From positions 2,883,501-2,947,500 of the forward strand of contig NZ_LT627735.1 in the NCBI RefSeq assembly GCF_900101765.1: a stretch of DNA of 64,000 nt, in the 5' to 3' direction. A model generated the notes under the pieces. It had not been told where the DNA came from and searched no databases. It saw only the letters and a list, made by a program, of their open reading frames with translations. This DNA is from Nonlabens sp. Hel1_33_55. Its GTDB lineage: Bacteria; Bacteroidota; Bacteroidia; Flavobacteriales; Flavobacteriaceae. The translations under genes and the position numbers were made by a program. Shown here in pieces: positions 54,183-61,819 of the stretch. How positions within the stretch are numbered: position 1 is the first letter of the stretch; the number at the start of each line of letters is the position of its first letter.

Positions 54183-56605
54183 TAACTCCATACCAATCCC
54201 ATTTTAGAAAGGTGGCTGGCTACTTTTTCTTCGGCAGTTTTGGCTTGCTCGGTAAGTTTTGGCAAGGCGTTTTCATAACGTTCTGCTAGTTCTTTAATGC
54301 GTCCAGTCAACCGTTGTGAGATGCTGTCTATCTCGCTTTGTAGCAAAGAACTTATAGACGCTAACCATTTATGATCTACCACTAGAGTTCTTACTTCGGC
54401 TTCGGTGAGTTTGCCGTACTGTTTTAGGGTTAACTCGTCCAGTTGTTGTTCAGCGGTTTTGATTTGCTTTTTAAGCGTGGCTTCTTTCGCGAAAGCGGTT
54501 AACATTTTATTTCCTAAGCTGTAGGCTTCTTTTTCGCTCTTGTCGCCTTTTATTTTTTTCAAATAGGCAGCAAGTGTGGTTTTAGTAATCGTGCCTTTAT
54601 CGTTTGTAGCATCATTTAAGAGTCCTTCGTCACCAGCATGCTCCTCGTTATAGGTGGTGATTTCGGCTTGTTTGGTTTCTAATTGTGACACCAAATCGTT
54701 CAAGGTTTCTTGCTCGCTGGCTAGATACTTGTCTATCACTAATTGCTTAGGGATTAAATCGCAGGTCCAGCCTTTATCTATGTCTTTTCCTTTGCTGTTT
54801 TTTTCTATAATGCGTTTGGTTTTGGCTACCCAGCCGTCTTCTGCAAGCAGGTACACATCATCCTTCATCATGGCATTCCAGTAATCCATAAAATGCTGAT
54901 ACATCGCATACTGGTTGACAAGCGGCTTGCCATCGTACTCGTGTAACAAGGCTTCAGCAATATGTTTTTCTAACTTTTTAGGTGCGGTATGGGCATTGAT
55001 ACCTTGCAGGTCTTGGTAGACCTTATCTTTCCAGCTTTCAAAGACCAATGCTAGTTGATTGCTGTAACTGGTAAATTCTGGATGCGAATAAATAGCGCTT
55101 TTTATGTCACTGGCTGCTACGTTTAGTTGTGAGTAGCTTTCGCGAAAGCGAGAAAACAAATGTGATTTAAGGCTAGGATATACTTCCCAGAACCTACTTA
55201 ACCCTTCTATGTCTTTATTAGGAATACCACCATTAAGGTGTGCGTTTAAATCTTGTATATCTTCCTCTTCCTGCGTATCTATATAACGTGGTATATTGAG
55301 GTTGTACTCGTTCTTTTCAATCTCATCAAAGGTTACAAATCGGGCATATTTAGCAACTTCGGTCTGTGTATTAAATACATCTACAATCTGGTGAATGTCT
55401 TGCTCTCGTAGTCGGTTTTTGTTTCCGTCTTTGATAAAGCCTTTACTGGCATCCATCATAAAGATTCCCTTACGGTCGTCTGTATGCTTCTTATCAATCA
55501 CGATGATACAGGCAGGAATACCAGTACCGTAAAATAAGTTTGCAGGTAAGCCTATGACACCTTTAATCCATTTGCGTTCTATGATGTTTTGTCTAATTTC
55601 TGCCTCAGCATTTCCTCTAAAAAGTACCCCATGAGGTAAAATAACAGCACCTTTACCCGTACTTTTTAAGGAGGCTATGATATGCAATAGAAAAGCGTAG
55701 TCACCATTTTTATCTGGTGGCACACCGTAGCCTCGAAACCTGTTGTACTCATCATCTAATGGCACGATACCACTATCCCAGTTCTTAATAGAAAACGGTG
55801 GATTTGCCACGACAAAATCAAAACGTTTTAACTGACCGTTTTCTGTAAACTGTGGTGATGCGATGGTGTTTTTACCAGCGATAGAAGCCTCTGGATAACC
55901 GTGCAACCACATATTCATAATGGCAAGACCTTTAGTTGCCACATCTTTTTCCTGACCGTAAAGCGTCAAACCATTAGGAGCCTCGCCAGCCACTTTCAAC
56001 AATAGCGAACCAGAACCACAAGTAGGGTCGTAAGCGCTGTATGAGGGCTTATCTGCCTTATGTACATCGATTACCTTAGAAAGAATGCGAGATACCTCGG
56101 CAGGTGTGTAAAATTGGCCTTTACTTTTACCGGATTCGGTAGCAAAATGACGCATTAAGAACTCGTAGGCATCACCTAACACATCATCATCCTCTGCACG
56201 GTTGTTTTTAAAGTTAAGTGCAGGGTTTTCAAAAATGGCGATGAGTTTAGAAAGCAGTTCTACTTTTTCCTTGCCACTGCCCAGTTTTTCGTCATCGTTA
56301 AAATCTACAATCTCCAGCGAGCCTTCCAGACCGTTTGAAGCAAAGAGTGGTCGTAGTATTTCTTTATTGATACGGTCACCTATGTCTGGTTGCCCTTTGA
56401 GCGCTACCATATCTTCAAACGAAGCACCTTGCGGCACTTCTATCAAACTCATCGCGTCGCCTGTGTATTTATCGCTTACATACTTTACAAAAAGCATGGT
56501 AAGCACGTAATCTTTGTACTGTGAGGCGTCCATGCCGCCTGCTCCTCTTAATTTATCGCAGCTTTCCCAAAGGGATGAATAGAGTTCTGATTTTTTTATG
56601 GCCAT
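54182..56605 (-). CDS. hsdM: Type I restriction DNA methyltransferase HsdM
   Basis: The 807-residue protein has the N-terminal helical HsdM domain (LWESCDKLRGAGGMDASQYKDYVLTMLFVKY), SAM-binding motif I (YDPTCGSGSLLLKVA, about residue 190) and the N6-adenine catalytic motif NPPF in FVVANPPFSIKNW (about residue 265). It is longer than classical HsdM (about 500-530) because of a C-terminal extension with coiled coil (LNDLVSQLETKQAEITTYNEEHA onward). It contains two palindrome copies (54482 encoding AFAKEA and 55135 encoding RFRES). It is the first gene of the minus-strand operon to 44636. Confidence 0.94.
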   Translation of the reverse strand: MAIKKSELYSSLWESCDKLRGAGGMDASQYKDYVLTMLFVKYVSDKYTGDAMSLIEVPQGASFEDMVALKGQPDIGDRINKEILRPLFASNGLEGSLEIVDFNDDEKLGSGKEKVELLSKLIAIFENPALNFKNNRAEDDDVLGDAYEFLMRHFATESGKSKGQFYTPAEVSRILSKVIDVHKADKPSYSAYDPTCGSGSLLLKVAGEAPNGLTLYGQEKDVATKGLAIMNMWLHGYPEASIAGKNTIASPQFTENGQLKRFDFVVANPPFSIKNWDSGIVPLDDEYNRFRGYGVPPDKNGDYAFLLHIIASLKSTGKGAVILPHGVLFRGNAEAEIRQNIIERKWIKGVIGLPANLFYGTGIPACIIVIDKKHTDDRKGIFMMDASKGFIKDGNKNRLREQDIHQIVDVFNTQTEVAKYARFVTFDEIEKNEYNLNIPRYIDTQEEEDIQDLNAHLNGGIPNKDIEGLSRFWEVYPSLKSHLFSRFRESYSQLNVAASDIKSAIYSHPEFTSYSNQLALVFESWKDKVYQDLQGINAHTAPKKLEKHIAEALLHEYDGKPLVNQYAMYQHFMDYWNAMMKDDVYLLAEDGWVAKTKRIIEKNSKGKDIDKGWTCDLIPKQLVIDKYLASEQETLNDLVSQLETKQAEITTYNEEHAGDEGLLNDATNDKGTITKTTLAAYLKKIKGDKSEKEAYSLGNKMLTAFAKEATLKKQIKTAEQQLDELTLKQYGKLTEAEVRTLVVDHKWLASISSLLQSEIDSISQRLTGRIKELAERYENALPKLTEQAKTAEEKVASHLSKMGLVWS

Positions 56606-56776
56606 TTAGGGTAGTTGTTTTGTGTGGATTGTTTTGAAGTTGGAAAATAGGGTAGAAGGCAGCAATCTGCACCGTAAATGGAAGGAAAGTTATTTCACAC
56701 AAATGATCCACTTGTAGTAAAATAAGAGGAATGAAAAGCGAATTCAATTTTATGAAAGGTTAAGATGTATCCTTAT

Positions 56777-57790
56777 CTATTTCCCTGAAGCACTGAAATT
56801 GTGTTCTTCAAGGATGCTAACGTTTTGTTTCATCATCAAACGCAAATTTGCAATAGGTTGCGTTATAACTCCATCTGAGAAGTCTTTAATACGACCTGGT
56901 AATTCGTTATCAGGAGATTTAAAATCTAACGCTGTTTTTTGAATTTCTTTTTGGTTTACTTCACTAAAGTCCTTGTTGATGACGTATTTAGCTCCGTTTA
57001 TTGCTTTTCCAGGTATTAATCTGGCCTGCGCTTCTAGTGTGACTCTCTTAGTATGATTAGAAATTTGATTGGTAATTGTTGGCAGCACCTTTTCTTTCAA
57101 AAATTTAGAAGCAATCGTGTTCGCGGGCATTGCCTTTTTTAATGCTTTCATTTTACTAGCTACCGTGGCAAGTTTCGCTGCGATTCCTGCTAAGGGTATA
57201 AATGACGTTAGGGCTGCAGCTGCCGAAATATAATTGTCTTGATCTTTCCTTTTAACTCTTTCCTTTTCGTCAAATAAAAGCTCTTCCATTTTTTCGACCA
57301 CCTCTTCGGCTAGTATGAAAGGTTTAGTATCGTAATAATCTTGAAATACAATCGTTGAATCGGACTTATTGTATTCTAAATTTAGAAGGGTTAATTCATT
57401 AATAGTTTCGTAAAAAACTTGATTAACTCTAAGTTCATCGATTAGTAAAGAGTCTAAGGCATTATTTTTTACTCTCTGGATTTCACTATTAGAATCTTGA
57501 AAAGATAAAGTCTTTATAGGTTGAGCTTCTATTTCTAGAAGAGTTTTTTCATACATTTTCATCTGACCTTCAACAACATTGGGTAATAAATCCTTGAGGC
57601 GTCGCTTTCCGCTTTCAATTATCGATAAAGCCTCTGATCTGTAAGTTTCAGGTGATAATATTTCATAATTGATTTGCTCGTCACTTGAAGCGCCAATTGA
57701 CTTTAAAGCATTCACGTTAGAACTCTCATTTTTACAGCTGTAAAAGGTTATCACAAATAGTAGTAAGCAACTTACTTTTATGCTCTTCAT
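56777..57790 (-). CDS. Putative lipoprotein of unknown function
   Basis: The 337-residue protein has a hydrophobic N-terminus with a lipobox-like YSC (Cys19). It contains a charged helical region (about 45-180), then a hydrophobic stretch (YISAAAALTSFIPLAGIAAKLA, about 187-207) followed by a basic helix. No family is recognised. Its start overlaps the upstream lipoprotein stop by 4 bp, so the two form a pair, located 171 bp upstream of hsdM on the same strand. AT-rich codon use suggests foreign origin. An envelope-acting or membrane-inserting role is speculative. Confidence 0.68.
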   Translation of the reverse strand: MKSIKVSCLLLFVITFYSCKNESSNVNALKSIGASSDEQINYEILSPETYRSEALSIIESGKRRLKDLLPNVVEGQMKMYEKTLLEIEAQPIKTLSFQDSNSEIQRVKNNALDSLLIDELRVNQVFYETINELTLLNLEYNKSDSTIVFQDYYDTKPFILAEEVVEKMEELLFDEKERVKRKDQDNYISAAAALTSFIPLAGIAAKLATVASKMKALKKAMPANTIASKFLKEKVLPTITNQISNHTKRVTLEAQARLIPGKAINGAKYVINKDFSEVNQKEIQKTALDFKSPDNELPGRIKDFSDGVITQPIANLRLMMKQNVSILEEHNFSASGK

Positions 57791-58449
57791 ATTGTTCTTC
57801 CTAAATTGAGGGTGTTAACCACTTTTTTATCGTCCACTTTCTTCTCAAACTCGAAATAGATAATATCGTCTTCTTCATATAGGTCAGGATTTACTTCTGC
57901 CTGAAAAATTTCTTTCTTGACTATATTATTGTCATCATAAATTACATCATACATAGATTCATCTCCAATACCATTACCGATTCTGCGAACACCAACACAG
58001 ATGATTTTGTTATTTTGTTGTTTCAAGTTAAATATGAAATAAAAATCTTCTGTTTCATAGAAGTATTTATATGATCCAGAAGGATCTGATTTTTCATGAT
58101 TTTTTCGATCTATATTTTTCCCATCCTTAACAACACTCTTTACAATTTTATAGAAATTTCCCTGTAAATTTTGAGTTTGTGGTGGATTTGATTTAAACCA
58201 TTTACGCACAGCTGAATATTCAGGATATTTGTTTTCATGATATGAATAATAATCTATCAGCTTTTTCTTTTCCAAAGAATCTGATTTAGCACTTCTATCA
58301 TCAAAATATTTAATAGGCTGTTTGATCAATGTGCTGTCTAGATAATCTGCACTTGAACTAATTGCTTCTTTGGAAGTGGAGTAAGCATTTTTAGTTTGCT
58401 CGCAAGAGTAGCAATGGATTATAATTAATAATAGTAAAGATTTCTTCAT
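57787..58449 (-). CDS. Putative lipoprotein, partner of the 57790 gene
   Basis: With the ATG at 58449 the protein starts MKKSLLLLIIIHCYSCEQ, a lipoprotein signal with Cys16. The 220-residue product includes a serine-rich segment and a beta-rich C-terminus (YKYFYETEDFYFIFNLKQQNNKIICVGVRRIGNGIG). I cannot name a family. The 4-bp overlap with the next gene supports joint function. Confidence 0.68.
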   Translation of the reverse strand: MKKSLLLLIIIHCYSCEQTKNAYSTSKEAISSSADYLDSTLIKQPIKYFDDRSAKSDSLEKKKLIDYYSYHENKYPEYSAVRKWFKSNPPQTQNLQGNFYKIVKSVVKDGKNIDRKNHEKSDPSGSYKYFYETEDFYFIFNLKQQNNKIICVGVRRIGNGIGDESMYDVIYDDNNIVKKEIFQAEVNPDLYEEDDIIYFEFEKKVDDKKVVNTLNLGRTI

Positions 58450-59018
58450 AAGTTTTAGATCTGATTTGTGAATGTGTAAAAGTATCAAACAGAATAAATA
58501 TTTAATGATACAAAGAATATTGTAAAATATAACTGAGTTTAATTATCATAGAAAAATTTGTAATAAGAAGGATTCAAGATAAGTTTTAATATATAATTGG
58601 TTCCAAGAAATGTATAAGTGTATTTATTTTGATGATAACTGCCAACATTATGAACGCTTAATCAGAATTGAACTTTTGAGTTTCAGTTTTCTTATGGATT
58701 GGAACCAAATTTTAGTGCCTACATGGGCAGATGAACGGAAGTTTCATGTTCTATAAATCATTTTTTGCAGTATTTTCCTAACCCTTTCCAACGCTTTTTC
58801 AACGTCCCGCAGTTGATCGGCTAAATAATATTTTTCCATTTTATAACCTTTGACTTTATTTCGCTAGTCAGCAATAAGTTTTGAGAAACACCATCTATCA
58901 AACGTTTCATCTGTTGGCTATAATTTTCGCTATAACTATTTTTTTCTTCTATTCAATTGATTTTTAATGAATCCATTGTTGAGTTAATTCGTTGCCTATA
59001 ATTCTACAAAGTCCGGTT
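58450..59018. other. Gene-poor stretch
   Basis: This 569-bp AT-rich interval shows no convincing gene. One short open frame on the plus strand (58610-58756, 48 codons) is preceded by TATAATTG, a near-consensus -7 box, but has no supporting homology. The promoter of the lipoprotein pair must lie at its left end. Confidence 0.5.
58610..58756 (+). CDS. Possible 48-residue protein
   Basis: An ATG-started frame encodes a short, mildly acidic peptide ending WADERKFHVL. TATAATTG lies 11 nt upstream of the ATG, close to the TAnnTTTG consensus but without a TTG at usual spacing. No homology is recognised; chance occurrence is quite possible. Confidence 0.25.
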   Translation: MYKCIYFDDNCQHYERLIRIELLSFSFLMDWNQILVPTWADERKFHVL

Positions 59019-59228
59019 TTAGCCAACAAATTTCCAGCTTACGTCGCCTAAGTCTATTTTCTTATGCATCTCGAATTCCATCCAAGAGAATCCTGCAAAT
59101 CCATTGCTGACGGTAAAACTAAATCCTGTCATCACAGCTTCTTCCACGTTGATCATAGAGCACTGTTCAATTTCATTCTTAATGGTAGCGTATTGTTCAT
59201 CAGATAATGTTATTTCTATTTTCTTCAT
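59019..59228 (-). CDS. Small protein of unknown function (69 residues)
   Basis: The protein begins MKKIEITLSDEQYATIKNEI, which reads like a short strand-helix unit comparable to ribbon-helix-helix or antitoxin N-termini, followed by a segment with aromatic residues (GFAGFSWMEFEMHKKIDLGDVSWKFVG). It has no membrane segment. Two of the four shared-motif promoters (59374-59408 and 59558-59592) point toward it, which supports it being a real, co-regulated gene. Function is unknown; an RHH regulator or toxin/antitoxin-like role is a guess. Confidence 0.6.
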   Translation of the reverse strand: MKKIEITLSDEQYATIKNEIEQCSMINVEEAVMTGFSFTVSNGFAGFSWMEFEMHKKIDLGDVSWKFVG

Positions 59229-59373
59229 TGCTGCGATTTATTTCTTTTGATTGATGTTGATTTTAATGATGAATTTCCCCAATTCATTAATTAACCGCCA
59301 CACTTCCTCCTATAGAATTCCCCCAAATTCGTTCAGATTCCATGCAGCGGATTTTTTAATTTCTAATACTTGA

Positions 59374-59408
59374 TAAATCTAAAAGTTGACCTCGCCAGAT
59401 TGCGACGT
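59374..59408 (-). promoter_or_regulatory. Shared-motif promoter P4
   Basis: On the minus strand ATCTGGCG (59400-59393) is followed after exactly 11 nt by TAGATTTA (59381-59374), one base from TAnnTTTG. The upstream half of the motif is the most diverged of the four copies. It points to the 69-residue gene, whose ATG is 145 nt downstream. Confidence 0.6.
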
Positions 59409-59439
59409 TGTGATTTAAAAGATTGATGTAAATGGTTTT

Positions 59440-59455
59440 CGCTTTCGCAAAAGCG
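59440..59455. repeat. Variant palindrome CGCTTTCGCAAAAGCG
   Basis: One-mismatch copy of the iterated palindrome, placed between promoters P3 and P4. Confidence 0.8.
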
Positions 59456-59557
59456 AACAAAAAACCGTCACAATTTGATCAATGAAAACCCCTAATTTTC
59501 AAATTCCTCCTTGCAACGGTTTGCTTCATAAATCAAAGTAAACAATCAAATTCAGTG

Positions 59558-59592
59558 CAAACATATATGTGACGACCGCCAGATTAAGGCGG
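59558..59592 (-). promoter_or_regulatory. Shared-motif promoter P3
   Basis: On the minus strand CCGCCTTAATCTGGCGGTC (59592-59574), which is also a CCGCC/GGCGG dyad, is followed by TATGTTTG (59565-59558), an exact TAnnTTTG. ATCTGGCG to -7 is 11 nt, as in P1, P2 and P4. The dyad symmetry suggests binding by a dimeric regulator. Confidence 0.7.
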
Positions 59593-59662
59593 ACTGAATT
59601 TTGTTTCGATATTTTGTGTTAATTAAGCTTTAGTGAAAGCGTGATAGAATGTGAAATTATTA

Positions 59663-59697
59663 CCGACATGATTTGGCGTAGGTAGCCTTTATAATTG
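59663..59697 (+). promoter_or_regulatory. Shared-motif promoter P1 of the AAA ATPase gene
   Basis: CCGACATGATTTGGCG (59663-59678) is followed after 11 nt by TATAATTG (59690-59697). Fourteen of 16 motif bases are identical to P2, and the -7 box is at the same distance. The ATG of the AAA gene lies 16 nt after the -7 box. Confidence 0.72.
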
Positions 59698-59712
59698 TAA
59701 AAATTTTATATC

Positions 59713-60792
59713 ATGATTTACAAAAAGTCCAAAAACATAACCACAGCTCCAGATTTATCTGTCGTGGGAGCGGTCTCTCATGGGGAATTCCTTAATCATA
59801 AGCGGTTATTTATTCAAGTAACTGGCAATATACCTAACTCGATTTCAGAGTCAGAAATTAATATGGATCTCTTTAAAAACAAGTTTCTTAACAAGTATGA
59901 AAAACAATTTTGGGAGAGTTTTTATAGTAGGCGCGCTTTTGTAAATCATGAGGTTTCAAAGTATGATGATATGTATTATTTTCTATTTGAGGATGTTCTA
60001 GTTTATCTGAACCATCAGGATGAAGAAGTGAACATTCTTTTTTCACGTACACCTTATAAAGAAGTAGGTATGATTCACAGGCTTTTGATATCCTGCATTA
60101 AACCCAAAGAAATTGATAAGCCGTTCATAAATATTATGAGAATGGGATCAATTGGTCTAGAATTGTCCCGTTTAGAAATCAAACGAACAGATCTAGAAAT
60201 AGAAATGCATTACAACGATGACTTTAAAATTGCAGACCGCACGATTAAGGGACGTTTAAATCAAAAAATGGATAAGGGCATAATACTGTTACACGGCGAG
60301 CCTGGAACTGGGAAGACCACTTATATTAAGCATTTGATAGCTTGCGTTTCTAAAGACGTCATATTTATGCCGCCTAACATTGCTGCAGATCTTACAAGTC
60401 CTGCATTTATGACACTGTTAATGAATAAGCCAGATAGTATACTCGTAATTGAAGATGCTGAAAATATTGTAACAAGTCGTGATCATAGAGGAAACTCACC
60501 TGTGAGTGCTCTGCTCAACCTTTCTGATGGTATTTTATCTGATTGCTTAAACATCCAGATAATTTGTTCGTTTAATACAGATTTGCAAAATGTTGACAAA
60601 GCATTATTACGTAAAGGACGCTTGATTGCAAAGTATGAATTTGGTAAGTTGGATGTTGAAAAGGCAAATGCGCTTTCGCGAAAGCTAGGGTTTTCAACCA
60701 CATTTCTTGAACCAAGGGTTCTGACGGATATCTTCAACCAAGAAGAACAACTATTTGCGCAACATCGAAGAAAAGAAATTGGATTTCACTAA
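59713..60792 (+). CDS. AAA-family ATPase
   Basis: The 359-residue protein has an unrecognised N-terminal domain (about 1-190) and one AAA module: GEPGTGKTT (Walker A, from residue 195), SILVIEDAENIV (Walker B), IICSFNTD (sensor 1) and LLRKGRLIAKYEF (arginine-finger region). It resembles the compact BCS1/DUF5925-like AAA proteins that remodel a protein partner. A palindrome variant at 60671 encodes ALSRKL. It shares the motif promoter with the WYL gene that follows after 72 bp, so co-regulation is likely; a defence role is inferred from context only. Confidence 0.82.
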   Translation: MIYKKSKNITTAPDLSVVGAVSHGEFLNHKRLFIQVTGNIPNSISESEINMDLFKNKFLNKYEKQFWESFYSRRAFVNHEVSKYDDMYYFLFEDVLVYLNHQDEEVNILFSRTPYKEVGMIHRLLISCIKPKEIDKPFINIMRMGSIGLELSRLEIKRTDLEIEMHYNDDFKIADRTIKGRLNQKMDKGIILLHGEPGTGKTTYIKHLIACVSKDVIFMPPNIAADLTSPAFMTLLMNKPDSILVIEDAENIVTSRDHRGNSPVSALLNLSDGILSDCLNIQIICSFNTDLQNVDKALLRKGRLIAKYEFGKLDVEKANALSRKLGFSTTFLEPRVLTDIFNQEEQLFAQHRRKEIGFH

Positions 60793-60811
60793 AATAAAAA
60801 TCTTTTTCACT

Positions 60812-60846
60812 CCGACACTATTTGGCGGTCTGAATCCTTATTTTTG
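60812..60846 (+). promoter_or_regulatory. Shared-motif promoter P2 of the WYL regulator gene
   Basis: CCGACACTATTTGGCG (60812-60827) precedes TATTTTTG (60839-60846), an exact TAnnTTTG, by 11 nt. Because the -7 box covers a possible TTG start at 60844, it also argues for translation from ATG 60865. The gene product is itself a DNA-binding protein, so autoregulation is plausible. Confidence 0.75.
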
Positions 60847-60864
60847 AGCAAAATCAAAAAAAAC

Positions 60865-61779
60865 ATGGCAGGTTACAATCAACTGGAGCGACTGGAGCGT
60901 ATTGTCCAACTACTTCATTGGAAAAAGTATATCACCAAGGAAGAACTCATGGATCAATTGTGGGAACGTTACGATATCGAGATATCAGAACGCTCGTTAG
61001 AGCGTGACTTGAAGTCTTTAAAGGAGCAGTACAGTCTAGACATCGAATACAATCGTCAACACAAAGGATATTTTCTTGCAGAAGATGAGCGGCTACTTTC
61101 TCGTTTTTTCAAGTTCGCAGAATTAAGTTCGTTAGCCAAGATCTATGAAGAAGGGCTTAAGAATTATTCCCAATTTGAAAAATGGATCATACCAGATGAT
61201 AGTAGCGATCTGACTGGTGTCAGTAATATCAATCCTATAGTTAAAGCTATGAATACTGGTCTCAAATTGAAGTTTAAGAAAGAGAATTTCCATACTGGGG
61301 TGGTTAAAGAATATCTAGTCACCCCACTCAGGTTAAAAGAATATTTGAACCGCTGGTACTTAATAGCGGTAGCAGACGGACAGGATTATTTCAAGAATTT
61401 CGGAATTGAGAGAATGACAGACGTGAATATCATTCGCGAGCCAGGAATCGACACCAAGAAGTTTGAAAAGAAATTGGAACGTTATAAAGACATAGTGGGC
61501 ATCAACTACAGTGATGAGTATTTCTCGGCTCCTTTAAAAGTAGTTATCAAGACTTATGACTTTCAGTACAAATACCTTCAAACCTTACCGCTTCATCACA
61601 GTCAGCAGTTTACTTTATTACCTGATGAATCCGAATCTTTGGTAACTTTTCATTTACAGCCCAACCATGAATTCATTACTCAATTGTTGCGAATGAATGA
61701 GAATGTGGAAGTGCTTCAACCTACTGCATTAAGGGTAATTATCAAGGATAAACTAAAGGCCGCTCTGAAGAGGTATTAG
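60865..61779 (+). CDS. WYL-domain transcriptional regulator
   Basis: With ATG at 60865 the protein has 304 residues. Residues 1-65 form a winged helix-turn-helix (LERLERIVQLLHWKKYITKEELMDQLW), including the RSLERDLKSLK recognition stretch. A WYL ligand-sensing domain follows, with the RWYLIAV motif at residues 163-169 and YFKNFGIERM behind it. The last part (SVNRY-like WCX region, about 220-300) assists oligomerisation. WYL proteins of the BrxR/CapW type repress phage defence loci and respond to nucleotide-like ligands. Here the four shared-motif promoters nearby are candidate targets. The DUF2779 gene follows after 40 bp. Confidence 0.88.
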   Translation: MAGYNQLERLERIVQLLHWKKYITKEELMDQLWERYDIEISERSLERDLKSLKEQYSLDIEYNRQHKGYFLAEDERLLSRFFKFAELSSLAKIYEEGLKNYSQFEKWIIPDDSSDLTGVSNINPIVKAMNTGLKLKFKKENFHTGVVKEYLVTPLRLKEYLNRWYLIAVADGQDYFKNFGIERMTDVNIIREPGIDTKKFEKKLERYKDIVGINYSDEYFSAPLKVVIKTYDFQYKYLQTLPLHHSQQFTLLPDESESLVTFHLQPNHEFITQLLRMNENVEVLQPTALRVIIKDKLKAALKRY

Positions 61780-61819
61780 TAGTACTGTAAAAAACCTTAA
61801 TCAATCTTGATTAGCTATT

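Larger units (their letters stand above)
59229..59712. other. Divergent regulatory region
   Basis: The 484-bp interval separates the minus-strand 69-residue gene from the AAA ATPase gene. It contains three of the four shared-motif promoters (59374-59408, 59558-59592, 59663-59697) and one palindrome variant (59440-59455). Two very short minus-strand frames start 29-30 nt downstream of the two minus-strand -7 boxes (ATG at 59529, 16 codons; ATG at 59343, 18 codons) and could be leader peptides or chance. Confidence 0.7.
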
